From CADEDH01 sp047971245 (GTDB lineage: Bacteria > Actinomycetota > Acidimicrobiia > Acidimicrobiales > SZUA-35), in assembly GCA_047971245.1 (NCBI GenBank), contig JBKDZN010000131.1, positions 1-15,585 of the forward strand: a DNA stretch of 15,585 nt. Reading direction: 5' to 3'. The notes beneath the pieces are model-generated. The model had not been told where the DNA came from, did not search any database, and saw only the letters and a list, made by a program, of their open reading frames with translations. The translations under genes and the position numbers were made by a program. Numbering within the stretch: the first letter of the stretch is position 1; every line of letters starts with the position of its first letter. Shown one piece after another: positions 1 to 6,758 of the stretch.

Positions 1-1
1 C

Positions 2-514
2 AGCTGGCATCTCGTGCTGGGACGGGCCACCGGGATCGGCCGGATCCTGGTGTGGCTCGGCCTGACCGACACCGCAACCGCGTACACCCCGGGCGCGGGT
101 GCCGTGATCACCGGGTTGAGCTACTCGGTGTTCCCCTACTGCGTGCTGGTGCTGTTCCCGACCCTGCGGGGTATCCGCCCCGAGCTCACCGAGGCGGCCG
201 GGACCCTGGGGGCGTCGCCGTGGCGCACCTTCACCAGTGTGGTCTTGCCCCTGGCCCGGGCCGCCCTGATGGCCTCGTTCCTGCTCGGGTTCGTCTTTAC
301 CCTGGGGATCAACATCGTGGTCGAACAGCTCGGCCGGCCCCAGCAGTGGACCTTGGCGGTGCTGATATCGGATGCGGCCACCAGCCAGGCCGACACCCCG
401 ATGGCGTCGGCCATGGCGGTGCTCGTGGCCGCCATCAGTCTCGGCGTGGTGGGGTCGGTCAGCCTCCTCGAGGCGCGCCTCGACCCGTCCGGCGCCGGGA
501 ACCAGGACGGTTGA
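2..514 (+). CDS. ABC transporter permease, PotB-like, 5' truncated
   Basis: This is the C-terminal part of an inner-membrane permease of the spermidine/putrescine (PotB) or Fe3+/2-aminoethylphosphonate-type ABC importers. The frame is already open at base 2, so the gene begins outside the window; the GTG at 14 is probably internal. The sequence shows several hydrophobic segments and the cytoplasmic EAA loop, EAAGTLGASPWRTF followed by VVLPLARAAL, where the permease contacts the ATPase. It stops at TGA 512-514, four bases before the next permease, so the two are very likely co-translated and form a heterodimer. The ATPase and substrate-binding protein are not in the window and probably lie to the left. 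The substrate cannot be assigned from the sequence. The family call is secure; the PotB name is by analogy. Confidence 0.88.
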   Translation, partial: SWHLVLGRATGIGRILVWLGLTDTATAYTPGAGAVITGLSYSVFPYCVLVLFPTLRGIRPELTEAAGTLGASPWRTFTSVVLPLARAALMASFLLGFVFTLGINIVVEQLGRPQQWTLAVLISDAATSQADTPMASAMAVLVAAISLGVVGSVSLLEARLDPSGAGNQDG

Positions 515-518
515 GGCC

Positions 519-1388
519 GTGAACCGTCAGGCCGTCGCCACGAAGCTGGTCCGATGGTCGGTGGTGACCGCCGTCGTCGCCTTCCTGGCCGGTCCGGCCC
601 TCATCGTGGCCGTCGCCTCGTTCAACGAGGGGCGCTACCTCGACTTCCCGGTCGAGGACTACTCACTGAGGTGGTACGCCAACCTGCTCACCGACCCGTT
701 GTGGCGCGACGCGACCACGAGCTCGCTGGTCGTGGCCGGGTCGAGCGCCGGCCTGGCGGTGGTCATCGCCCTCCCCCTCGCCTATTCCCTCCACACCTAC
801 CGGCCCCGGTTCGCTCGCGTCCTGCTCGGCTTCGGCCTCCTGCCGTTCATGCTGCCGCCGGTGATCTCGGCCATCTCGATGCTGGTGTTCTGGGGTGAGC
901 TGGGTCGGCCGGGACGGATCGACAACGTGATCGTGGCCCACGCCGTGTTCTTCTCCAGTGTCCCCCTGCTCACCATCACCCTGGCCCTGCGGTCGATCGA
1001 TCCGGCGGCGGGCCAGGCGGCCGCCACCCTCGGCGCCACCCCGGCGACGGTGTTCCGGACCATCACCCTGCCCCTGTTGCGGCCCGGTATCGCCACCGGC
1101 TTCGTCATCACCCTGGTGTTGAGCCTCAACGAGTACATCATCTCGTTCGTCGTCGCCCAGGCGGCGTTCGAGACCCTCCCGATCCGGGTGTTCAACTCGC
1201 TGCGGTACGGCTTCACCCCCACCGTGGCCGCCATGGCCGTGGTGTTCACCCTGATCAGTGTGGCCGTGCTGGCCGGTCTGGCCCGGTTCACCGGCCTGGC
1301 CAACCTGACCGGGCCCGACCGGACGGACGTGACCGACCCGACCGACCGGGAGGACCGGGCCGACCGGGAGGCTCAGCCTGCGGTGTAG
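519..1388 (+). CDS. ABC transporter permease, PotC-like
   Basis: A complete second permease of 289 residues, the usual size for PotC-type proteins. The GTG at 519 is chosen because it sits four bases after the stop of the preceding permease, with AGGACGG about eight bases upstream. An N-terminal membrane anchor is followed by a periplasmic stretch and five further hydrophobic segments. The EAA loop is recognisable as GQAAATLGATPATVFRTITL then PLLRPG, although the usual Glu of EAA is Gln here. The next segment, LSLNEYIISFVVA, and the ETLPIRVFNSLRYG motif are typical of PotC-type proteins. The last about 25 residues form a charged Asp/Arg/Thr-rich tail encoded by repeated GACCG. Its final 16 bases overlap the convergent SDR gene. 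It should pair with the upstream permease; the transported substrate is unknown. Confidence 0.9.
   Translation: MNRQAVATKLVRWSVVTAVVAFLAGPALIVAVASFNEGRYLDFPVEDYSLRWYANLLTDPLWRDATTSSLVVAGSSAGLAVVIALPLAYSLHTYRPRFARVLLGFGLLPFMLPPVISAISMLVFWGELGRPGRIDNVIVAHAVFFSSVPLLTITLALRSIDPAAGQAAATLGATPATVFRTITLPLLRPGIATGFVITLVLSLNEYIISFVVAQAAFETLPIRVFNSLRYGFTPTVAAMAVVFTLISVAVLAGLARFTGLANLTGPDRTDVTDPTDREDRADREAQPAV
1306..1370 (+). repeat. GACCG-rich low-complexity tail
   Basis: The pentamer GACCG occurs seven times within about 65 bases at the 3' end of the PotC-like permease gene. It encodes a hydrophilic Asp/Arg/Thr tail after the last membrane segment. Slippage or tract expansion is the likely origin. The tail has no family-conserved motif that I recognise. 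Confidence 0.6.
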
Positions 1389-2188
1389 CCCACATCGACC
1401 GGAACGTCGGTCCCGGTCATGGCGGTGGCGTCGAGGGCGAGGTGTTCGATCATGACCGCGATCTCGTCCGGCTCGGCGACCCGCCCCAGCAGCATCCGGG
1501 CCGAATCCCGGATCGTGGTCTCCTCGAGCTCCCGGGCCGACAAGCCGCGCCGACCGTCGGCCACCTGTTCGCGCAACATCTGGGTGCGTGTCGCCCCCGG
1601 GCTGACACAGTTCACCCGGGCCCGTCCCCCGAGCTCGGCGGCCAGGTTGACCATGAAACCACGCAGGGCTGCCTTGCTGGCCCCGTAGCCGGTCTGGCGG
1701 TTGCGGCCCCGCACCGCCGAGACCGAGCCGACCAACACGATCCCGGCCCCCGGGGTCAGGTGATCGAGCAGGGCCTGGGTGATGAAGTACGGGCCGGTGA
1801 AGTTGACGGCCATCATCTCGTCGATCTCGGCCCGGGTGGCCTCGGCGAAGCCGCCGGCGATGTCCCGACCGGCCGAGTGGACCACGGCGGCCACCGGCCC
1901 CTCCCCCACCTCGGCCACGATCGAGGCCACGGCGGCCTCGGTGCCGACGTCCGCGGTCACGGCCACGGCCCGACCCCCCTCGGCCTCGATGGTGGCCACC
2001 GTTCGGGCCAGGGCGTCCGGCCGCCGGCCGACACAGATCACGCGCAGGCCGCGCCGCGCCAGCCGGACGGCGGCCGCGGCCCCGATCCCGGTGCCACCCC
2101 CGGTCACCACGGCCACCCCGGCGGTGTCCGGGCCGCTCGCCTGCTGCCCAGCCGCCGACGGGGCCGCCGGTTCGTCCGAGATCGACAC
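1373..2188 (-). CDS. SDR family NAD(P)-dependent oxidoreductase
   Basis: A classical short-chain dehydrogenase/reductase of 271 residues from the GTG at 2188. The first about 23 residues are an Ala/Ser-rich extension. The Rossmann fold then shows the cofactor motif TGGGTGIG (29-36). The catalytic set is Asn129 (AVNF), the Ser in GSVSAVRG (155 or 157), and Tyr168/Lys172 in YGASK. The GATRTQM segment after strand 6 and the TGTDVPVDVGY end are usual for FabG-like SDRs. The NAG motif reads HSAG. GRR after strand 2 suggests NADP(H), which is an inference. The start lies two bases beyond the hydrolase stop, so translational coupling is likely; no clear Shine-Dalgarno is visible. The 3' end overlaps the convergent permease gene by 16 bases. 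The likely substrate is a hydroxyl/keto group on a small molecule or acyl-CoA, not specified. Confidence 0.92.
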   Translation of the reverse strand: MSISDEPAAPSAAGQQASGPDTAGVAVVTGGGTGIGAAAAVRLARRGLRVICVGRRPDALARTVATIEAEGGRAVAVTADVGTEAAVASIVAEVGEGPVAAVVHSAGRDIAGGFAEATRAEIDEMMAVNFTGPYFITQALLDHLTPGAGIVLVGSVSAVRGRNRQTGYGASKAALRGFMVNLAAELGGRARVNCVSPGATRTQMLREQVADGRRGLSARELEETTIRDSARMLLGRVAEPDEIAVMIEHLALDATAMTGTDVPVDVGYTAG

Positions 2189-2190
2189 GA

Positions 2191-3162
2191 TCAGGGGACG
2201 TCGGTCAGGCCACGGGGGGTGTCGTCCCGGGGGTGGAGCTGATGGGGCGGCTGTTTCGGTTCCCCACCGACGGGCACCATGCGGCCGAGGAACTCGATCA
2301 CGGCGTCGGTGAAGATGTCGTTGCGGTCGCCGGCCACCATGTGGGCGGCGTCGGTGACGTTGACGAACTCGGCGTGGGGGCAGCTCTCGAGGAAGCTCTG
2401 GGCCCCCTCCATGCTGAGAATGTCGGAGAGGCCGCCACGGACGAGCAGGGTGGGCAGGGTCAGGCGCCGGGCACAGGCCTCGAGATGTTCGGTGCGCCGC
2501 TCCAGTTCCCGGTCGGGGCCGATGAAGGCGGGATCCCAGTGCCAGTAGTACCGCCCGTTCTCCCCGAGGCGAACGTTCTTGGCCAGGCCGTCGAGCTTGC
2601 GGGGCCGGGGCCGGTGGGGCTGGTAGTTGCCGATGGCTTCCGCCACCTCGTCGAGGCCGGCGAACCCGTCGGGGGCCTGGCGCATGAACTCGATGATGCG
2701 GTCGGCCCCGTCCGGTTCGATCCGGGGGGCGATGTCCACCAGGATCAGGGCGGTGGCGTCGACCAGGTCCTCGCCGCAGGCGTGCAGGCTCACCCCACCC
2801 CCCATCGAGGCCCCGACCAGGACCGGGCGGCGGCCGCCGAGGGCGTCGATGACCGACACCAGATCGTTGACCATGTCCCGCTGGTCGTACCGGCCCGCGT
2901 CCGACCATGACGAGTCGCCGTGGCCCCGGGCGTCGATGGCCACGGCCCGGTAGCCGGCCTCGCCCAGGATCTGACCGGCGCCCTTCCAGGCGTGGCGGGT
3001 CTGACCTCCCCCGTGCTGCAGGATCACGAGTGGACCGTCCTCCGGGCCCCACACATCACCGGCGATGGTGATCCCGTCGGCCCCCGGCCAGGTGGCCATG
3101 GGCTCCGGTGCGCCCGGGAGGCGGGTCCGTCGGGCGTGCTCCCCGCCGCGAGTCTCGGTCAT
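2191..3162 (-). CDS. Alpha/beta hydrolase
   Basis: A soluble alpha/beta-hydrolase-fold enzyme of 323 residues. From the ATG at 3162, the oxyanion region reads LQHGGGQTRHAW, strand 4 gives AIDARGHGDS, and the nucleophile elbow is GASMGG with Ser119. The likely acid is Asp247 (GGLSDILS) and the base His274 (DAAHM), giving a complete Ser-Asp-His triad in the order expected for the family. It resembles epoxide-hydrolase/esterase-type members. An in-frame GTG at 3174 adds four residues, but GGGGAAGG abuts it directly; the ATG has GGAAGG about 12 bases upstream, so neither start is strongly marked. The last about 25 residues are a Pro/His-rich tail not typical of the fold. It is followed after two bases by the SDR gene. 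Substrate unknown; ester, lactone or C-C hydrolysis are all possible. Confidence 0.92.
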   Translation of the reverse strand: MTETRGGEHARRTRLPGAPEPMATWPGADGITIAGDVWGPEDGPLVILQHGGGQTRHAWKGAGQILGEAGYRAVAIDARGHGDSSWSDAGRYDQRDMVNDLVSVIDALGGRRPVLVGASMGGGVSLHACGEDLVDATALILVDIAPRIEPDGADRIIEFMRQAPDGFAGLDEVAEAIGNYQPHRPRPRKLDGLAKNVRLGENGRYYWHWDPAFIGPDRELERRTEHLEACARRLTLPTLLVRGGLSDILSMEGAQSFLESCPHAEFVNVTDAAHMVAGDRNDIFTDAVIEFLGRMVPVGGEPKQPPHQLHPRDDTPRGLTDVP

Positions 3163-3334
3163 GCCTGGTCCCACCCTTCCCCGGCATCCGGGCGGTGGGC
3201 GCGCGACCCGGTGGTGTACCGGTCATCGCGCCACGGCCCGTCGCGATTCGGACCGAGCGTACCATTCGGGTGATGCCGGGGGCACGGCCGGCCAGGCGGG
3301 GCCGCAGACCCGGGTCCGGGCCGGGCCGATGCCC

Positions 3335-3871
3335 TCACGAGGCCGGACGGAGGCGCCATCCCGGCGCCGCCCGGCTCGACGCCGGGGAGTCCGGCACCGA
3401 CTGCAGGCGCCGGTTCGACCCGTCGAGGTCGAACCAGGGCTGGGTGCAGGGCGACCAGGGCGTGGCACGGGGCTCGAACAGTTCGAGCACCACCCCCTCG
3501 GGCGCCTCGACCGTCAGGTAGCTGCCGTCGAAGAAACGCTGCACCCCCCGGACCAGCATGATCCCGGCGTCCGTCATCTCCCGGGCCAGGCGTTCGAGCC
3601 GGGCCACCCGGAGGCGGATGTGCTTCTGGGTCGGGTCGGGCAGCGCGGGGGCACCGAGCACCCGGGGTGGTCTCCCGTGGAGGTGGAGCCGACTCGACCC
3701 GACGCCCATGACCACGTTGCGGGCCCCGGCGTAGACGAAGTCGGCGAGGACCACGGCGTCGAACCACCGGCGATGGAACTCGAGCGACGGATCGAAGTCG
3801 TTGCTGATCAGGTGAATGTGGTGGACCGATGCTCGCCACGGCGACATGAGCGTCGACATCCTTTCGTTCAC
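3335..3871 (-). CDS. VOC (glyoxalase/bleomycin-resistance fold) protein
   Basis: A protein of about 178 residues with one vicinal-oxygen-chelate module pair. It opens with VHHIHLISND, the typical first strand carrying a metal-ligand His, followed by SLEFHRRWFDAVVL. The second half has HIRLRVARLERLAREM and then GSYLTVEAPEGVVLELFEP, whose Glu in the last strand is the usual second-half ligand. After the fold come about 40 residues rich in Pro/Ser/Arg of no obvious function. Starts possible in frame are GTG 3877, GTG 3871 and ATG 3859. I prefer 3871 because GGTAGG ends five bases upstream, but this is weak. VOC members include dioxygenases, epimerases and glyoxalases, so no reaction can be assigned. 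It lies between the enoyl-CoA hydratase-like gene and the hydrolase on the same strand, which suits a degradation pathway. Confidence 0.82.
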   Translation of the reverse strand: MNERMSTLMSPWRASVHHIHLISNDFDPSLEFHRRWFDAVVLADFVYAGARNVVMGVGSSRLHLHGRPPRVLGAPALPDPTQKHIRLRVARLERLAREMTDAGIMLVRGVQRFFDGSYLTVEAPEGVVLELFEPRATPWSPCTQPWFDLDGSNRRLQSVPDSPASSRAAPGWRLRPAS

Positions 3872-3917
3872 CGGCACCTACCGGCGGGTCTACTGGTGCG
3901 AACGCGTGACGGCCACC

Positions 3918-3943
3918 CACCCGGGAGACCTGCCCCGGGGGTG
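3918..3943 (-). terminator. Possible hairpin between hydratase-like and VOC genes
   Basis: An inverted repeat lies in the 100-base gap. CACCCGGG pairs with CCCGGG(GG)TG across a loop of about eight bases, with a two-base bulge. There is no T-run after it on the minus strand, so it could be a processing or attenuation hairpin rather than an intrinsic terminator. Confidence 0.25.
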
Positions 3944-3974
3944 ATTTCGTCACGTATCCGCAACCATTGTGGCG

Positions 3975-4721
3975 TCAGGAACGGCCGAAACCAGCGATCC
4001 GATCGCTCGCCCCCGACATGGGGTACAGGGCCGAGTACTCGAACCGGAGCCCATCGGCCAGGCCCAGATCCTGCTGGTGGCGATAGAGGTCCTTGTAGGC
4101 GGCGATCGACTCGGCGCTGTTGGCCGCGATCGCCTCGGCCATCTCGGCCACGGCCGCGTCCAGGTCGTCCGGGGCCACGGCCGCGGCCGCCAGCCCCATG
4201 GCTGCGGCCTCGGAACCGATGAAGGTCCGGGCCGTGTAGGACAGTTCCCGGGCTCGGGTGACGCCGACCGCCTGGGCCAGCCGGGCGCTCATTCCCCAGG
4301 TGGGGCGGAGGCCGAACTTGGCGTGGGTGTCACCCATCCTGGCCGTTTCGTCGCAGATCATGAGATCGCAGGCCAGGGCCAGTTCCAGCGCGCCGGTGAA
4401 GCAGAACCCGTTGACCTTGGCCAGGGTGACCTTGGGCATGCCGGACAGCAGCTCGGTGACCCGTCGCGCCGGGGCGTTGAGCGCGTCGGACACGTCCCCA
4501 CCATCCACGGGCGCGTCGGCCAGGGCCTTCAGGTCGACCCCGGCGCTGAACGCCCGGCCGGTACCGGTCAGCACGACCACCCGCACCGACGCCTCGTCGG
4601 CGGCCCGGGCCAGCGCGTCGCCGAGCTCGACGAGCAGGGCGGGGGTCAGGGCGTTGAGGGCTTCGGGGCGGTTGAGGGTGAGCGTGCGGACCGAACCGGA
4701 GTCGGTGGAGAGAACCAGCAT
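3975..4721 (-). CDS. Enoyl-CoA hydratase/isomerase-like protein
   Basis: A crotonase-fold acyl-CoA enzyme of 248 residues, starting at ATG 4721; the frame stays open far upstream but without family similarity. The CoA/oxyanion motif is GTGRAFSAGVDLKAL (52-66). The second oxyanion helix is VNGFCFTGALELALACD, where Glu112 aligns with catalytic Glu144 of rat mitochondrial hydratase. The position of the second catalytic Glu (rat Glu164, QPE) is occupied by His133 in GDTHAKFG. This DTHA-type motif occurs in some actinobacterial EchA paralogues, so hydration may not be the reaction; isomerase, hydrolase or thioesterase activity are alternatives. It is first of four leftward genes (VOC, hydrolase and SDR follow) and divergent from the SulP gene. 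No strong ribosome-binding site is seen. Confidence 0.9.
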   Translation of the reverse strand: MLVLSTDSGSVRTLTLNRPEALNALTPALLVELGDALARAADEASVRVVVLTGTGRAFSAGVDLKALADAPVDGGDVSDALNAPARRVTELLSGMPKVTLAKVNGFCFTGALELALACDLMICDETARMGDTHAKFGLRPTWGMSARLAQAVGVTRARELSYTARTFIGSEAAAMGLAAAAVAPDDLDAAVAEMAEAIAANSAESIAAYKDLYRHQQDLGLADGLRFEYSALYPMSGASDRIAGFGRS

Positions 4722-4832
4722 GGGGTCAGTGTCCCAGGCCGGGGACCATCGAAGCGAGCGCCGGCGTCGACCGCCGGGTCGCGTCCACGAACCGACCCCG
4801 CCGGCCCTCGCCCCCGGGATGACCCGAACCGA

Positions 4833-4861
4833 TTGATCGGGGCCGCCGGCCTCCCTACGAT
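4833..4861 (+). promoter_or_regulatory. Sigma70-type promoter of the SulP gene
   Basis: TTGATC (4833-4838) and TACGAT (4856-4861) are separated by exactly 17 bases. Transcription would start near 4868. This places the ATG at 4860 inside the -10 box and supports the downstream GTG start at 4947. Inferred by eye from consensus; not shown experimentally. Confidence 0.55.
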
Positions 4862-4935
4862 GACAGCCGCCCTCCCCGGTGCGGCCCCGCTCCCGAGCCC
4901 ACCGACCGTGCCCCGCGCTGCCGAGCACCCAGATC

Positions 4936-4939
4936 GGAG
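4936..4939 (+). promoter_or_regulatory. Shine-Dalgarno GGAG deciding the SulP start
   Basis: GGAG ends seven bases before the GTG at 4947. The alternative ATG at 4860 has no purine-rich site, so this site favours the shorter protein. Confidence 0.55.
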
Positions 4940-4946
4940 CCGAACC

Positions 4947-6743
4947 GTGTCCGTGTCCCTCCTGCCCTCGTTCCGTGACGGACCACCGGTTTCGATCACG
5001 CCCGATCTGCTGGCCGGCATCACCGTGTGGGCGGTGCTGATCCCCGAAGCCATGGCCTACGCGTCGATCGCCGGCGTGTCCCCGATCGTCGGTCTCTACG
5101 CGGCTGCGCCGGCTCTCGTCTTCTACGCCCTGTTCGGGTCGTCGCGCCAGCTCGTCGTCGGCCCCATGGCCGCCACCGCCGCCCTGTCGGGGGCGACCGT
5201 GGCCGAGCTGAGCACCAACGGCAACGGGGCCGCCCTCACCGCGGGTCTGGCCCTCATGGTCGGCCTGTGGGGACTGTTGGCTGGGGTCGTCAAGCTCGGG
5301 TTCCTGGCCTCGTTCATCTCCGAACCGGTCATGAAGGGCTTCATCATCGGGATGGCCATCAGCATCATGGCCGGGCAGATACCGAAGCTGTTCGGGATCG
5401 ACGGCGGGGGCGACGACATCGGCACCCAGATCTACCGGTTCGTCACCTCGTTGGGCGATGCCGATGCCTGGACCATGGCCGTGGGGTTCGGATCGTTGGC
5501 CGTCGTGCTCGGCCTGCGGGCTACCGTGCCGCGTATCCCGGCCCCCCTGGTTGCCCTGGTGGGCAGCATCGCCCTGTCGACCGTGCTCGACCTGGCCGAC
5601 AAGGGGGTGGCCGTCGTCGGGCAGGTCGACTCCGGGTTCCCCGCCCTCGGCCTGCCCGATCTGGGGATCGCCGAGTACGCCAGCCTGGTCGGCCCGTCCC
5701 TCGGCACCCTGATGGTCGGCTACGCCGAGGGGCTGGGGGCGGCTCGCACGTACGCCGAAGAACACGATTACCAGATCGACCCCAACCAGGAGCTGACCGG
5801 GTTGGGTGCGGCCAACCTCGGTGCCGGGTTGACCTCGGGAATGGTGGTCAACGGGTCGCTGTCGAAGACGGCGGTCAACGACTCGGCCGGTGCCCGATCC
5901 CAGATCTCCGGGCTGGTGGTGGCCATCCTGGTGATTCCCACCCTGCTCGTCACCTCGCTGTTCACCAATCTCCCCGAGGCCACCCTGGCCGCCGTGGTGG
6001 TGGCCGCGGTGGCCGAGCTGGCCAACCCGAAGATCCTGGTGCGGCTGTCACGGGTGTACACCGCGAACCTGAAGCGGGACTACGGCAACCTGGCCCGGGT
6101 CGACCTGATCGCGGCGGCCGCGGCCATGGCCGGGGTGCTGATCTTCGGCACCCTCGCCGGCCTGTTCATCGGCATCGCCGTGTCGATCACCCTCCTCGTC
6201 TACCGGTCGTCCCGCCCCAATGTCGCCGTCCTGGGGCAGCTGGTCGACCGGGAACCCTGGGTGGATGTGCGCCGTCACCCGACGGCCGAGACCGCGGACG
6301 GGATCGTGGTCCTCCGGCCCGAAGGTGGGCTGTTCTTCGCCAACGCCGACAACGTCCGGGACGCGGTGCGGCGGCACATCGACGACGACACCCGTGGGGT
6401 CGTGCTCGATCTGGCCGACGTGCCCGTCATCGATATCACCGCGGTGGAGATGTTGGCCGGGTTGAGCAAGGAGCTCGGCCGCAAGCACATCGGGATGCTG
6501 CTGGCCCACAACATCGGGCAGGTCCGCGATCTGCTGAGCGCGGCGGACGCCACCCATCTCCTGGAGGAGAGCCAGATGACGGTGGCCGACGCCGTGGCCA
6601 AGATCGCCGCCACCATCGGTCCCGGCACCGGCAGGGGCGACCCCCCGGCGTCCGGGGGCGAGGATGGTGACCCCGTGGACCCGGCCGCCTGCACCAGCGC
6701 CGATCCCCCGTCGGCCGGCGAGGATCCGGACCGCCCCGGCTGA
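4947..6743 (+). CDS. SulP-family anion transporter with STAS domain
   Basis: A membrane transporter of 598 residues, the normal size for bacterial SulP (SLC26-like) proteins. The signature region near the N-terminus reads DLLAGITVWAVLIPEAMAYA, followed by GVSPIVGLYAA and FGSSRQLVVGPMAA. About 10-12 hydrophobic segments fill residues 20-435. The cytosolic STAS domain covers about 447-557, from VVLRPEGGLFFANADN through VVLDLADVPVIDITAVEML. A disordered Pro/Gly/Asp-rich tail follows. Family members carry sulfate, bicarbonate or dicarboxylates; the substrate here is not deducible, and no sulfate-assimilation or carbonic-anhydrase gene is adjacent. GTG 4947 is chosen from its GGAG site and the promoter just upstream. 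The gene ends 15 bases from the convergent Nudix-radical SAM gene. Confidence 0.94.
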   Translation: MSVSLLPSFRDGPPVSITPDLLAGITVWAVLIPEAMAYASIAGVSPIVGLYAAAPALVFYALFGSSRQLVVGPMAATAALSGATVAELSTNGNGAALTAGLALMVGLWGLLAGVVKLGFLASFISEPVMKGFIIGMAISIMAGQIPKLFGIDGGGDDIGTQIYRFVTSLGDADAWTMAVGFGSLAVVLGLRATVPRIPAPLVALVGSIALSTVLDLADKGVAVVGQVDSGFPALGLPDLGIAEYASLVGPSLGTLMVGYAEGLGAARTYAEEHDYQIDPNQELTGLGAANLGAGLTSGMVVNGSLSKTAVNDSAGARSQISGLVVAILVIPTLLVTSLFTNLPEATLAAVVVAAVAELANPKILVRLSRVYTANLKRDYGNLARVDLIAAAAAMAGVLIFGTLAGLFIGIAVSITLLVYRSSRPNVAVLGQLVDREPWVDVRRHPTAETADGIVVLRPEGGLFFANADNVRDAVRRHIDDDTRGVVLDLADVPVIDITAVEMLAGLSKELGRKHIGMLLAHNIGQVRDLLSAADATHLLEESQMTVADAVAKIAATIGPGTGRGDPPASGGEDGDPVDPAACTSADPPSAGEDPDRPG

Positions 6744-6758
6744 GGTGGGGCCGGTCGT

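Noticed and set aside
2189..3052. Upstream extension of the SDR frame on the minus strand
   Set aside because: It is an out-of-frame reading of the alpha/beta hydrolase gene, Arg/Gly/Pro-rich, and would make the SDR twice its usual size.
3065..4222. Plus-strand frame of 385 codons
   Set aside because: It crosses the VOC, hydrolase and hydratase-like genes on the opposite strand, is rich in Arg/Pro/Gly, and shows no family resemblance.
3969..4946. Upstream extension of the SulP frame
   Set aside because: The extension is antisense to the hydratase-like gene, has low-complexity composition, and precedes the promoter and GGAG/GTG start.
4722..5765. Upstream extension of the hydratase-like frame on the minus strand
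   Set aside because: It runs antisense to the SulP coding region and is His/Gly/Asp-rich without homology. The crotonase fold begins at ATG 4721.
6744..6758. Terminator between the convergent SulP and maturase genes
   Set aside because: Only 15 bases separate the stops, and I see no inverted repeat with a T-run.
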